DNA of 64,000 nucleotides from an uncultured Collinsella sp. (GTDB lineage: Bacteria; Actinomycetota; Coriobacteriia; Coriobacteriales; Coriobacteriaceae): contig CABQLK010000003.1 in the NCBI GenBank assembly GCA_902465015.1, positions 11,803 through 75,802 on the forward strand, read 5' to 3'. The translations under genes and the position numbers were made by a program. The first letter of the stretch is position 1. Each line of letters opens with the position of its first letter. Below the pieces are notes generated by a model. That model did no database searches. It had not been told where the DNA came from and saw nothing but the letters and a program-made list of their open reading frames with translations. Of this stretch, positions 40,110 through 49,665 are shown one piece after another.

Positions 40110-42458
40110 GTGGTTTGGAAGCTCTTTGGCGAGGACCCGCATGAATCATGCTATGTCGTCGAATTCGTCGGCAAAAGCCATGTGTCGCTTTTGGGCTACG
40201 TGAGCGTTTCGGGTGAGGTCCATAAGGTGGACCGTCCCGTTAACGAAGTATCGCTGCCCGACGATCCCGACATGCAGCTGATTCTTGACGAGTCCGATTC
40301 CAACATCGGTGAGATTGCAGTCAGGGGTACCGATGGGACGATGCGCTCCCGGGCGCGAGTCATCGGCTCTCCCGAAGGCACCATGCGCGAACAATCCGAT
40401 CGCGAGACGTGGAATTCGACGCGCAGCCTTCGCTACGGCGAGTTCATGGCCTCGATGTTCTTGCGTTACGTGATATTCGCCGATTCTGAAAACGCTGTCT
40501 CAGACACGGCAGGCGGCGACGGCCTCGACGAGGGTATGAAAAATGCCGTCGACAAAATCAAACTTGTAAAACTCCCCGAGCCGGTTGAGGTACTGCTGGG
40601 TTTTGATTCCACGCCGCTGCCCGATGCAATCGAAACGTTGCTCTACCGCATTGACCATACGGATAATCCAAGTGGCATTGAGCGCTATGCCGCCGCCCTT
40701 ATGAGCGAAATTGACTTGCCCCGCCTGCGCACCATCGCCGCCAAGTCCGAGATGAGCCTGGCTCGCATCGATCGCTCAAAGCTGTTCTATCTCAATTTTG
40801 ATCGTAGTCTGCTAGACCAGGACGAGATTGACACGCTGCTCGCCATCGAGTGCCGTCTCAACCGCCTCTCCGGCATCCTTGAGCGCATCGGGGCTGGATT
40901 GGCCCCTGCGGCATCCTCGCCGAGCCTTGAGGGCTGCGCGCTCTTTGATTCGTGGCATATCGCCAAGACGACCAACGATGTTCCCCGACTGCTCGATACG
41001 GCCTCGAGCGATAACCCGTGGGGCAAACCGGGTACGGTGGCTTGCCAGCCGGGCGGCGAGTGGGACGTGCGCACCCGTTTTGCGCGAATCGTTGAGGCGC
41101 TCAACGTGGTCACACGGCTCGACTATACCTATCGGGCAAACGTTGCCGAGGGGATTATGCTCGTTCGGTTTGGGCGGTCTGTCGTGGATGCCATGCCACA
41201 ACGTGAATACGACGCTCAAGATGACGCCTGGCGCGAGCTGGACGAGGACATGCGCGCGATCTGGGCCGCGGAGCACGATGCGCGCGTGGCACTTACGCTT
41301 GCGGCAGCGTGTTTTGCCGCGGGCACCTGCATCACGCGCTGCTATGTGCAGATTGCTGCTCCCGACAGTGAGCAGGGCGAGCGCGTTGTCGCAACGTATT
41401 TCTTTGGGCGCGCGGCCTATCTGGCCGATTGCGTGCCTGTCGCCAAGGATCTTGAGAGCATGGACATGGACGATATGCCGTGCAAGCGTGTGCTTGAGGC
41501 GTATGAGTCAACCGCTCCGGAGACGATTGAGCCTGCGGAGGTTCATGCTCGTCCGCGTGATGACCATCGCACGCTGCCGCCGGCGCTGCACGATCTGCTG
41601 CTTGCCGATACGGCTGACGAGTTGGAGGTCATGGAAGAGGACGACGACCCATACGTGGCCCGTGTTGTTGAATTGCGCGAGCAGGCAAAAGTCGACCGTA
41701 CAGGTGCTTTTGAAGGCTTTTCTCGTCTTGTCGAGGAGTTGGAGGCTAAGTGCGCCGTCGCCGAGCTTTTGGCGACAGGTCCGGTTCAAACGCAGTTTTG
41801 CGATAACCAGCTGGTGCGCATGGTGCTACCGGTGTTGGAAGAAGACCGCTCTGTGCGAATCCTTCGTGCGCCCGATGCGCTGTACTTTGCCCAGCACGAG
41901 ATCTGCAGCTTTTACGCCGAGCAAGAGGACTTTGAACGAGCGCTGCCCGAGGTGCGCCATCTTTACGATCTGGCGCGCTCGTCCATGCAATCGCACTTTG
42001 CGCTCATCAACGTGCTTGCGCGTCTGGAGCGCTTTGACGAGATTATCGAGGTGGCGCGCCACGGCCTACGTATTGCCAGCGATCGTTCTGCAATCGGCTA
42101 CCTGTTCTATCGCTTGGCGTTTGCCTATTGGAATTGCGATCAGCTCGACCTGGCGCTGGCTTGTTACCGTCTGGTGCCGCGCGGCGAGGAGTCGGGCAGT
42201 AGCGCGCTGGAAGAAATGCAGGGCCTTATGAACGAGATGGGCGTCAGCGAGCCTCCGACGTTCGAGGAAGCGGTCGAGACCATCCGCAAGGCTGGACTCG
42301 AGCTGCCGCCAGTGTCCGCCGTGACGAATCAGCTGGCAGATGCCGCTGTTCAACTGGTCGACAACGGCTTCTTTTTCCTGGCACGCGGTTGCATCTTCCA
42401 AATGTGGCGCACCATGGGCAACGACGAGCTCGGCTCCCTCAACCGTTCGCTGGGGTAG
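40110..42458 (+). CDS. Large TPR-containing protein, possibly lacking its native N-terminus
   Basis: A 782-aa protein of unknown function. The N-terminal part (VVWKLFGEDPHESCYVVEF) is a small domain, the middle is acidic and helical (residues about 120-560), and the C-terminal third contains TPR-like helix pairs (CSFYAEQEDFERALPEVRHL, HFALINVLARLERFDEIIEV, YLFYRLAFAYWNCDQLDLAL). No signal peptide or membrane span is present, so it is cytosolic and probably a scaffold. GTG 40110 is six bases after a TAG that is in frame with a plausible upstream start (40017). The ribosome site before 40110 is poor (AGGG close to the start). Confidence 0.7.
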   Translation: MVWKLFGEDPHESCYVVEFVGKSHVSLLGYVSVSGEVHKVDRPVNEVSLPDDPDMQLILDESDSNIGEIAVRGTDGTMRSRARVIGSPEGTMREQSDRETWNSTRSLRYGEFMASMFLRYVIFADSENAVSDTAGGDGLDEGMKNAVDKIKLVKLPEPVEVLLGFDSTPLPDAIETLLYRIDHTDNPSGIERYAAALMSEIDLPRLRTIAAKSEMSLARIDRSKLFYLNFDRSLLDQDEIDTLLAIECRLNRLSGILERIGAGLAPAASSPSLEGCALFDSWHIAKTTNDVPRLLDTASSDNPWGKPGTVACQPGGEWDVRTRFARIVEALNVVTRLDYTYRANVAEGIMLVRFGRSVVDAMPQREYDAQDDAWRELDEDMRAIWAAEHDARVALTLAAACFAAGTCITRCYVQIAAPDSEQGERVVATYFFGRAAYLADCVPVAKDLESMDMDDMPCKRVLEAYESTAPETIEPAEVHARPRDDHRTLPPALHDLLLADTADELEVMEEDDDPYVARVVELREQAKVDRTGAFEGFSRLVEELEAKCAVAELLATGPVQTQFCDNQLVRMVLPVLEEDRSVRILRAPDALYFAQHEICSFYAEQEDFERALPEVRHLYDLARSSMQSHFALINVLARLERFDEIIEVARHGLRIASDRSAIGYLFYRLAFAYWNCDQLDLALACYRLVPRGEESGSSALEEMQGLMNEMGVSEPPTFEEAVETIRKAGLELPPVSAVTNQLADAAVQLVDNGFFFLARGCIFQMWRTMGNDELGSLNRSLG

Positions 42459-42507
42459 GCGAAGCTTCCAAGGAGGAAAGGATGCTAGGCAATTAGAAAA
42501 TTTCCTC

Positions 42508-42536
42508 TTGCCCATCCTTGGCTGTTTGGTTACTAT
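42508..42536 (+). promoter_or_regulatory. Promoter of tRNA-Ser
   Basis: TTGCCC (42508-42513) and TACTAT (42531-42536), 17-bp spacing, 14 bp before the tRNA. Confidence 0.65.
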
Positions 42537-42550
42537 AGAACGGCTGTTAC

Positions 42551-42641
42551 GGAGAGCTGACCGAGAGGCCGAAGGTGCTCGCCTGCTAAGCGAGTATGCC
42601 CCAAAAGGGCATCTGGGGTTCGAATCCCCAGCTCTCCGCCA
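42551..42641 (+). tRNA. tRNA-Ser (GCU), CCA encoded
   Basis: A 91-nt class II tRNA. The acceptor is GGAGAGC with GCTCTCC, the anticodon stem is CTCGC/GCGAG with loop CTGCTAA (GCT), the variable arm is long, the T-arm is GGGGTTCGAATCCCC, the discriminator is G and CCA is at 42639-42641. Confidence 0.97.
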
Positions 42642-42655
42642 GTATGACTTGAAAG

Positions 42656-42681
42656 AAGGGTTCCGAAAGGGGCCCTTTTTT
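42656..42681 (+). terminator. Terminator of tRNA-Ser
   Basis: Interrupted stem (AAGGG, CC / GG, CCCTT) over a GAAA loop followed by T6. Confidence 0.75.
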
Positions 42682-42699
42682 AGTTGAACCACGTTAGTT

Positions 42700-42713
42700 G
42701 GGGATTCGAACCC
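42700..42713 (-). repeat. Inverted T-arm copy behind tRNA-Ser
   Basis: GGGGATTCGAACCC is the exact reverse complement of the T-arm of the tRNA-Ser gene (42616-42629), 14 of 14 bases, 19 bp after its terminator. No further body or 3'-end duplication follows here. Confidence 0.8.
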
Positions 42714-42715
42714 TC

Positions 42716-42747
42716 AAAAAGGAGGCATCCTTTCGGACGCCTCCTTT
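42716..42747 (-). terminator. Intrinsic terminator of the D,D-carboxypeptidase gene
   Basis: On the minus strand, AAAGGAGGC (42739-42747) pairs with GCCTCCTTT (42718-42726), and the T-run is the complement of A5 at 42716-42720. It lies about 25 bp after the stop codon. Confidence 0.85.
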
Positions 42748-42771
42748 CAGTGGACTTATTATTCTTGCGCC

Positions 42772-44112
42772 CTACATCTCAGGAGCCTTGGCGACGGTCT
42801 CGCTCTCTGCCGCAAGTGGGCGGTTGTCGATGCGGCGGCCCAAGCGATCGAGCTTCACGAGCAGCCATTCAATGGGATTCGGCCCCGAGCCTTCCTCGTC
42901 GGCGACCAGGTCCATAACGGCGATCTTGGTGCCGTCCTGCTTGAGCGTAACGCTGCCCACCTTGTCGCCCACATGCACCGTGCCCGAAAGATCGTCGTAG
43001 CTAACCTTTTCGGTCACCTCGCCGGCAAGAGAAAACACGGTCGCTTGCGCCGTGGGATCGGCGAGCGTGGCGTCGATTGTCTTATCCGTCCAGTCGGTTT
43101 GACTAATGCGCGCCATAAGCGGGTTGCCGTTGGCGGTCTTTTCTTGCGTGTTGGCGATTGCGACCGTCACCTTGTGGTCGTAGTGCCAGTTGGCAAGGGT
43201 GGCGGTATCGGTAAAGCGCTGATCGGTGGTGGTGGAGTTCAAAATAACGGTGTAGATCTCGTCGCCGTCGCGGTTGTAGGCGCTCGTAAAGCAATAGCCC
43301 GCGTCGTCGGTGGTGCCGGTCTTGCCGCCGATGTTGCCATCTTGGCCCAGCAAATAGTTATGCGTGTCCATGGAATGCGAATGGTCGGTGCCGTCGGCGC
43401 CCGTGACCTCGATCCAGGAATCCTCGCTCGCTACGACCTCGCGGATCGTGTCGTTTTTCATGGCCTCCTGCATCATCAGCGCTACGTCGTGTGCGGTTGA
43501 GTGCATATCGCCAGCCCACTCATCAAAGTCCAGACCATGCGGGTTTTCAAAAAGCGTACCGGTGCAGCCGAGCTTCTTAGCGCGCTCGTTCATGGCCTTC
43601 ACAAATGTGGCCTCGGCGTCTTTGGTCTTAGGGTCGATCTTCTTGCCCACATATTCGGCGAGCACGATGGCGGCGTCGTTGCCCGAGGGAATCATCAGGC
43701 CGCGCAGTGCCTGCTCCACGGTAAGCTTGTCGCCTTCGAGCAAGCCAGCGGTCGAATTACCCACGGTGGCTGCGGCGTTGCTCACCGTGACCTTCTCGTC
43801 CATCTTGCAATTCTCGACGGTTAGGATTGCGGTCATGACTTTGGTGATCGAGGCAATCTTGACCTGCTCATCGGCGCCGCGCCCATAGTAGACGGTGCCG
43901 TCTTTGCCCATGACGAGGGCATTGGTCGCATCGATATCGGGCAGGTTTTCGGCCGTGATGCCGCGCGCATCGGCGGTTTTGCCGCAAACATTGTCGGTCG
44001 TGAGCACTTGGGCGCCGGCGACGGTGGGCGCGCCAGCGGCAAGGGCGATAGCGCAGACAAAGCCGGCGGCAAGCTGGGCTGAGCGCTTTGCAAAAGAGGT
44101 GAGGGACTTCAC
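42772..44112 (-). CDS. dacA: D-alanyl-D-alanine carboxypeptidase (PBP5/DacA family)
   Basis: Penicillin-binding carboxypeptidase that trims the terminal D-Ala from peptidoglycan pentapeptides outside the membrane. With the GTG start at 44112 the 446-aa protein opens with a clear signal peptide (MKSLTSFAKRSAQLAAGF..., Ala-rich, cleavage near AGA-QV). The serine active site S-I-T-K lies near residues 88-91, S-G-N near 143-145 and K-T-G near 264-266. A PBP5 C-terminal domain follows. There is no obvious membrane anchor, only an amphipathic C-terminal helix. The frame is open up to 44223, but a -10-like TATACT falls inside that part, favouring the shorter start. It is divergent from the VanRS-like pair. 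Confidence 0.9.
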   Translation of the reverse strand: MKSLTSFAKRSAQLAAGFVCAIALAAGAPTVAGAQVLTTDNVCGKTADARGITAENLPDIDATNALVMGKDGTVYYGRGADEQVKIASITKVMTAILTVENCKMDEKVTVSNAAATVGNSTAGLLEGDKLTVEQALRGLMIPSGNDAAIVLAEYVGKKIDPKTKDAEATFVKAMNERAKKLGCTGTLFENPHGLDFDEWAGDMHSTAHDVALMMQEAMKNDTIREVVASEDSWIEVTGADGTDHSHSMDTHNYLLGQDGNIGGKTGTTDDAGYCFTSAYNRDGDEIYTVILNSTTTDQRFTDTATLANWHYDHKVTVAIANTQEKTANGNPLMARISQTDWTDKTIDATLADPTAQATVFSLAGEVTEKVSYDDLSGTVHVGDKVGSVTLKQDGTKIAVMDLVADEEGSGPNPIEWLLVKLDRLGRRIDNRPLAAESETVAKAPEM

Positions 44113-44309
44113 GGATTTCGCTTTCGACGGGATGGTCTCTTCTGGAACTAGAGTATATCGTTTGCCGTCGTCGGCGATCATCGCGTGCGTGCGTGGCCCA
44201 CATCCGCTCCCGAACGGGCACAAGGGTGCTTAAGGCCGACTTAATCACCCACGCTTGTTGTGTGTGGCGTGCGTCGCCTCGGGCATAATGGAGCGCGAGA
44301 GGAGCACGC

Positions 44310-45005
44310 ATGAACGAGCGCATACTGGTAGTTGATGACGAGAAGGCCATCGCCGACTTGGTTGGTATCTACCTTACAAAAGAGGGCTTTGATGTCCAGA
44401 TTGCCTATAGCGGGGCCGATGCTGCCAAGGCAATCTTGGAGCAGGAGTTCGATCTGGCGCTGCTGGATGTCATGCTGCCCGATATCGATGGATTTGAGCT
44501 GCTGCGTACGATCCGTTCCAGCCATACCTATCCTGTGATTATGCTGACGGCGCGCGATGCCCAGCAAGACAAGATCGGGGGCCTTTCGCTTGGCGCGGAC
44601 GATTACGTGGTCAAGCCGTTCCGCCCGCTGGAGCTCATCGCGCGTGTGCACGCTCAGCTTCGCCGCTACACCAGCTACGGTAGCCGTGCGCAGGCGGCCG
44701 AGTCGCTGACCATTCAGCTCGACGGCTTGGAGATCAACCGCGATGCTCGTTCCGTGACGGTGGACGGTTCACCGGTACGCCTCACACCCACCGAGTATTC
44801 AATCTTGCTGTATCTGGTCGAGCATCGCGGCAGCGTGGTGGCCGTGGAGGACCTGTTCCGCGCGGTGTGGGATGAGGATTTTATGCCCGGCTCCAACAAT
44901 ACGGTGATGGTGCACATTCGCCACTTGCGCGAAAAGATCGGCGACGACGCACAAAAGCCGCGCTTTATCAAAAACGTCTGGGGCGTCGGCTACATAATCG
45001 AATAA
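44310..45005 (+). CDS. OmpR-family response regulator, VanR-like
   Basis: A 231-aa transcription factor: receiver domain (residues about 1-115; acidic pocket VVDDE, phosphoacceptor Asp near 53 in LLDVMLPD, Lys in VVKPFRP) and a winged-helix effector domain (TPTEYSILLYLVEHRGSVV ... VMVHIRHLREKIGDD). Its sequence and its partner are closest in style to VanR. AGAGGAG precedes ATG 44310. Its start is separated by about 200 bp from the divergent D,D-carboxypeptidase gene, a likely target by context. Confidence 0.92.
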   Translation: MNERILVVDDEKAIADLVGIYLTKEGFDVQIAYSGADAAKAILEQEFDLALLDVMLPDIDGFELLRTIRSSHTYPVIMLTARDAQQDKIGGLSLGADDYVVKPFRPLELIARVHAQLRRYTSYGSRAQAAESLTIQLDGLEINRDARSVTVDGSPVRLTPTEYSILLYLVEHRGSVVAVEDLFRAVWDEDFMPGSNNTVMVHIRHLREKIGDDAQKPRFIKNVWGVGYIIE

Positions 45006-45031
45006 CGCTTTTCGCTTGTGAGGATCTTGAT

Positions 45032-46270
45032 ATGACAAAAGACGATAGACAAGCGTTCGAGGTGCCCGATCGACTCTTTGAATACGTGAGGTCGGTCGTC
45101 GACAACCGCGCGCTTGCAACGGTGCTGCTCTTTTTGCTGAGCCTGCTGCTGATTGGCATCGATAACATCGCCGGAATCTTGGCGGTGCTGCTTGTCGGCT
45201 TTTTGCTGATCGATCGATTTGAAATCGTGCGCCATTGTGTGGTGATTGGCGGCGCCGCGTGGGCCATGACGTTGGCGATTGGCGCCATGGCGCTCGGCGG
45301 CATCGAAGGGCCGGTGCTGTTCGATGCCGGCTTTGTATTCAACATGCTTGGCTTTGTGCTGGCGCTTGCCGCGTGCGTGCTGTTCTTGTGCGGCCGCGCC
45401 CTGTACTACCAGGGCTACGAACAGGGCGAGCAGCATGCCGATTGTGTGCTGGCCGCTCGTATTCAAGATCGCCTGATCGATCACCCCGACACCTGGGACA
45501 ACATCGACGGCGACTTCTTGGAGGTCGAGGGCGCCCTTAACCGTGTGCGTGACCGTGAGCGCAAGGTGCAGCAAGCTCTGCGTGACGAGTCGCATCGCAA
45601 GGACGATCTGGTCACGTACTTGGCACATGACCTACGCACCCCGCTTGCCAGTGTGGTGGGTTATCTTTCGCTGCTGCAAGAGGCTCCCGAGCTGCCGGTT
45701 GAGCAGCGTGCGCACTTTACGGGCGTGGCTCTCGACAAGGCGCACCGGCTCGATGCGCTCATCGAAGAGTTCTTCGATATCACGCGCTTTGACTTCCACG
45801 ATATCGTGCTTACGCGCGGCTATGTTGATCTGGGGTTGCTGCTAGCTCAGGTGGCTGACGAGTTCTATCCCATCCTCAACGAGCAGCATAAGGAAGTCCA
45901 AGTTGATATTCGCGAGGACCTGACGGTGCTCGTGGATGGTGACAAGATGGCCCGCGTGTTTAACAACATCATGAAAAACGCCGTCGCCTATAGCTATGAG
46001 GGCTCGACCATCACGATCGAGGCCAGACGCCGGGACGACGGTGGCGTGCGCGTGCGCTTTATCAATCAGGGCGATCCCATCCCTGAGGCAAAGCTCAAGG
46101 TGATCTTTGAGAAGTTCTATCGCCTGGATGCGGCGCGTGCGACCAATCGCGGTGGTGCCGGTCTGGGCCTTGCTATTGCCAAGGAGATCATCGCGGCACA
46201 CGGCGGTACCGTTGCATGTGAATCGACGCCCGAACACACGATATTCACCATCGAGCTGCCCGCCGCATAG
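45032..46270 (+). CDS. Sensor histidine kinase, VanS-like
   Basis: A 412-aa membrane kinase. The N-terminal half has three or four closely spaced membrane spans (residues about 28-125) with almost no extracytoplasmic domain. The dimerisation and phosphotransfer helix is LVTYLAHDLRTPLASVVGY with His near 199, followed by the ATPase N box NNIMKNAVAYS and G box GGAGLGLAIAKE. It is the cognate partner of the regulator 26 bp upstream. The signal is unknown; a cell-wall stimulus is inferred from the adjacent D,D-carboxypeptidase. Confidence 0.92.
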   Translation: MTKDDRQAFEVPDRLFEYVRSVVDNRALATVLLFLLSLLLIGIDNIAGILAVLLVGFLLIDRFEIVRHCVVIGGAAWAMTLAIGAMALGGIEGPVLFDAGFVFNMLGFVLALAACVLFLCGRALYYQGYEQGEQHADCVLAARIQDRLIDHPDTWDNIDGDFLEVEGALNRVRDRERKVQQALRDESHRKDDLVTYLAHDLRTPLASVVGYLSLLQEAPELPVEQRAHFTGVALDKAHRLDALIEEFFDITRFDFHDIVLTRGYVDLGLLLAQVADEFYPILNEQHKEVQVDIREDLTVLVDGDKMARVFNNIMKNAVAYSYEGSTITIEARRRDDGGVRVRFINQGDPIPEAKLKVIFEKFYRLDAARATNRGGAGLGLAIAKEIIAAHGGTVACESTPEHTIFTIELPAA

Positions 46271-46291
46271 CCAGCGTTCCCTTACAAACAC

Positions 46292-46359
46292 TTGACAATG
46301 CGCTCACGTGCATATGAGTCGCGATTTCTACTATCGATACTGCTGAATTGATATCGATA
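46292..46359 (+). promoter_or_regulatory. Region before pstB: TTGACA box and paired TATCGATA palindromes
   Basis: TTGACA at 46292-46297 has only a loosely spaced TATGAG (46313). TATCGATA occurs twice, at 46332-46339 and 46352-46359, 20 bp (two helical turns) apart, next to the ribosome site; possible operator half-sites. Confidence 0.35.
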
Positions 46360-46373
46360 TGGAGGTATGCGGT

Positions 46374-47249
<876 letters not shown>

Positions 47250-47313
47250 TACCATCTAGTAAAGGTACCTTTAGGGTTAAGATGCGGTCATGCCGGCCGC
47301 AAAGGGGTTCAAC

Positions 47314-48042
47314 ATGATCTATTACGTCGAGGACGATGACAACATCAGGGATTTGACGGTCTATGCGCTGCGCAAGCAGGGAATCGAGGCCGAGGGCTTT
47401 TCGTGCGACGGCGAGTTTAAGGCCGCCGTGGCGCGACGGGTGCCCGATGCTGTGTTGCTTGATATCATGCTGCCCGACACCGATGGCCTGGCGATTATGC
47501 GTCGACTGCGTGCCGATCGCCTGACGGCGACGGTGCCCATCATGATGCTTACCGCCAAGGATACCGAGCTCGACAAGGTGATGGCGCTCGATGGCGGTGC
47601 CGACGATTACCTGACTAAGCCGTTTTCGCTCATGGAGCTTGCGAGCCGCTGCCGCGCACTGCTGCGTCGCGGCGGCATGGTCAAGCAGGCGAGCGATGTG
47701 CTCAGCGTGGGCGACATCGTGCTCTCGCCCAGCCATCGCGAGGTGACCGTTGCCGGCGAGCCGCTTAAGCTCACCCTGCGCGAGTTCGACCTGCTCGAGT
47801 ACCTCATGCGCAAGCCCGGCGTGGTTTTTACCCGCGAGTCGTTGCTGCAGAGCGTGTGGGGCTGGGACTTCGACGGCGGTTCGCGCACCGTTGACGTGCA
47901 CGTGCAGACGCTTCGCCAAAAACTGGGCGAGCATGCCAGCGCCATCGAGACCGTGCGCGGCGTGGGCTACCGCTTGGCCGAGCCTTCTGCCGGTGATGGT
48001 GCCGAAGGTGACGACACCGCGGCCACCGCATCGGAGGAGTAA
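47314..48042 (+). CDS. OmpR-family response regulator, PhoB/RegX3-like
   Basis: A 242-aa regulator: receiver domain with YYVEDDDNIR, phosphoacceptor Asp near 50 (LLDIMLPD) and TKPFSLMEL, then a winged helix (LTLREFDLLEYLMRKPGVVF ... TVDVHVQTLRQKLG) and an acidic tail. ATG 47314 follows AAAGGGG. It lies directly after pstB and is most likely the phosphate-starvation regulator, but target sites were not identified. Confidence 0.9.
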   Translation: MIYYVEDDDNIRDLTVYALRKQGIEAEGFSCDGEFKAAVARRVPDAVLLDIMLPDTDGLAIMRRLRADRLTATVPIMMLTAKDTELDKVMALDGGADDYLTKPFSLMELASRCRALLRRGGMVKQASDVLSVGDIVLSPSHREVTVAGEPLKLTLREFDLLEYLMRKPGVVFTRESLLQSVWGWDFDGGSRTVDVHVQTLRQKLGEHASAIETVRGVGYRLAEPSAGDGAEGDDTAATASEE

Positions 48043-48045
48043 CCC

Positions 48046-49470
48046 GTGGTCTTCGCCCCCCAGGGAAAACATACGCTGTCGCACCGCGTTTTTGTGACGA
48101 TCTTTGTCTGCGCCATGGCGGTTATCGTGGCGTTTACGGTGCTGGGTGCGTTCTTTGTGCAAAACACCTTGGCGGATGCCACGAGTGCCAACCTGGCGCA
48201 AGAAACCGAGCTCATTGCTGCCGCCCTCGACGAGCAGCAGGAGCCCATCCCGTTCTTGCGTAGCCTCGATCGAGAGGACTTGCGCATCACGCTGATTAAC
48301 AAGGATGGATCGGTTGCCTACGACAACGAGGCGTCGCCTTCCACACTGCCCAACCATGGCGATCGCCCCGAGGTCATCGAGGCCTTTGAGAGTGGTTCGG
48401 GTTCCGCGGAGCGCGCAAGCTCTACGCTCGACGAGATTATGCTGTATCGCGCCGTCGCCCTTGATAACGGCCAGGTTGTCCGCTTGGCGCAGGCCCAGCC
48501 TGGCGTTGCGGCGATTTTGCTGTCGATGGTGGCGCCGATGCTGCTTATCGCAGCAGCGGGTGCGGTACTCTCGTTTTTTATGGCGCGCCGCGAGTCCCGT
48601 GCCATCATCGCGCCTTTGCAAGAGGTGGATTTGGACCACCCACGCCGTAGCTATGAGCACGCCTATGCCGAGATGGTCCCCATGCTTGAGCGTATTGAGT
48701 CGCAGCGCCAGGAGCTCAAGCGCCAAATGGCGGTGCTGGCGGACAACGACCGTATGCGCCGCGAGTTCACGGCGAATATCACCCATGAGCTCAAGACGCC
48801 GCTTACGGCGATTTCGGGCTATGCCGAGCTCATCGCAAACGGCATGGTCGAGGGCGAGGGCGACCTGCGCAACTTTGGCGGTCGCATCTATCGTGAGGCG
48901 GGCCGCTTGGCAGCGCTTGTCAACGATATCCTTACGCTGTCTAACTTGGACGAGGCCGAGCGTGCAACTGAGGGCGAGGCGGTGCCCATTGGTTCCACGG
49001 AGCCTATTGAGCTCTCGCGTGCCATCTACGCGGTTGAGCAGCGTCTTGAACAGGTCGCCCGTCAGGCGAATGTGACGATAAGTCATGAGACCAAGCCTGT
49101 GGTCATCGAAGGCGTGTCGCGCTTGATTGACGAGCTCATCTATAATCTGGCGAGCAACGCCATCCGCTACAATCGACCCGGCGGTGCGGTTACGCTGCAG
49201 TGCGGCACCAACGACGAAGGCCATCCGTTCCTTGCGGTCGCCGACACGGGAATCGGTATCGCGCCTGAAGAACAGGGCAAGGTATTTGAGCGGTTCTATC
49301 GCGTGGACAAGAGTAGGTCCAAGGCGCGCGGCGGAACCGGTCTGGGGCTTGCAATTGTCAAGCATGCGGCCCTGTATCATCACGCCACGCTCGATTTGTC
49401 GAGCGAGTTGGGCGTGGGAACCACCATTACGGTGACGTTTCCCATACGGCAGGACGAGCCATTCGCATAG
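48046..49470 (+). CDS. Sensor histidine kinase, PhoR-like
   Basis: A 474-aa kinase with two membrane spans (residues about 14-38 and 155-180) enclosing an extracytoplasmic sensor domain. A HAMP-like linker follows, then the phosphotransfer helix FTANITHELKTPLTAISGY (His near 248), N box YNLASNAIRYN and G boxes ADTGIGIAPEE and GGTGLGLAIVK. GTG start with GGAGGAG upstream, three bases after the regulator's stop. Confidence 0.92.
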   Translation: MVFAPQGKHTLSHRVFVTIFVCAMAVIVAFTVLGAFFVQNTLADATSANLAQETELIAAALDEQQEPIPFLRSLDREDLRITLINKDGSVAYDNEASPSTLPNHGDRPEVIEAFESGSGSAERASSTLDEIMLYRAVALDNGQVVRLAQAQPGVAAILLSMVAPMLLIAAAGAVLSFFMARRESRAIIAPLQEVDLDHPRRSYEHAYAEMVPMLERIESQRQELKRQMAVLADNDRMRREFTANITHELKTPLTAISGYAELIANGMVEGEGDLRNFGGRIYREAGRLAALVNDILTLSNLDEAERATEGEAVPIGSTEPIELSRAIYAVEQRLEQVARQANVTISHETKPVVIEGVSRLIDELIYNLASNAIRYNRPGGAVTLQCGTNDEGHPFLAVADTGIGIAPEEQGKVFERFYRVDKSRSKARGGTGLGLAIVKHAALYHHATLDLSSELGVGTTITVTFPIRQDEPFA

Positions 49471-49495
49471 CGATACAACATAGATATTGATGCAG

Positions 49496-49530
49496 ACGCC
49501 GCATTTGACTTTCGGGTGCGGCGTTGTTGT
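49496..49530 (+). terminator. Weak terminator after the PhoR-like gene
   Basis: ACGCCGCA (49496-49503) pairs with TGCGGCGT (49517-49524) and is followed only by a T/G-rich stretch. Confidence 0.5.
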
Positions 49531-49589
49531 GCAATTTTACGATTGCTTCCGACATTTTTACAGGAGAGCCTGTTTCTTATGTATAGAGT

Positions 49590-49618
49590 TTGGTCTCGGT
49601 AAAAAGATGCGATAACAT
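49590..49618 (+). promoter_or_regulatory. Candidate promoter of the EPS regulatory trio
   Basis: TTGGTC (49590-49595) and TAACAT (49613-49618), 17-bp spacing, 48 bp before the Wzz-like gene. Confidence 0.4.
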
Positions 49619-49665
49619 ACGAACAGTTTTGTCAATCCGAACTGGGGAAATGAAAGGCAAGCTGC

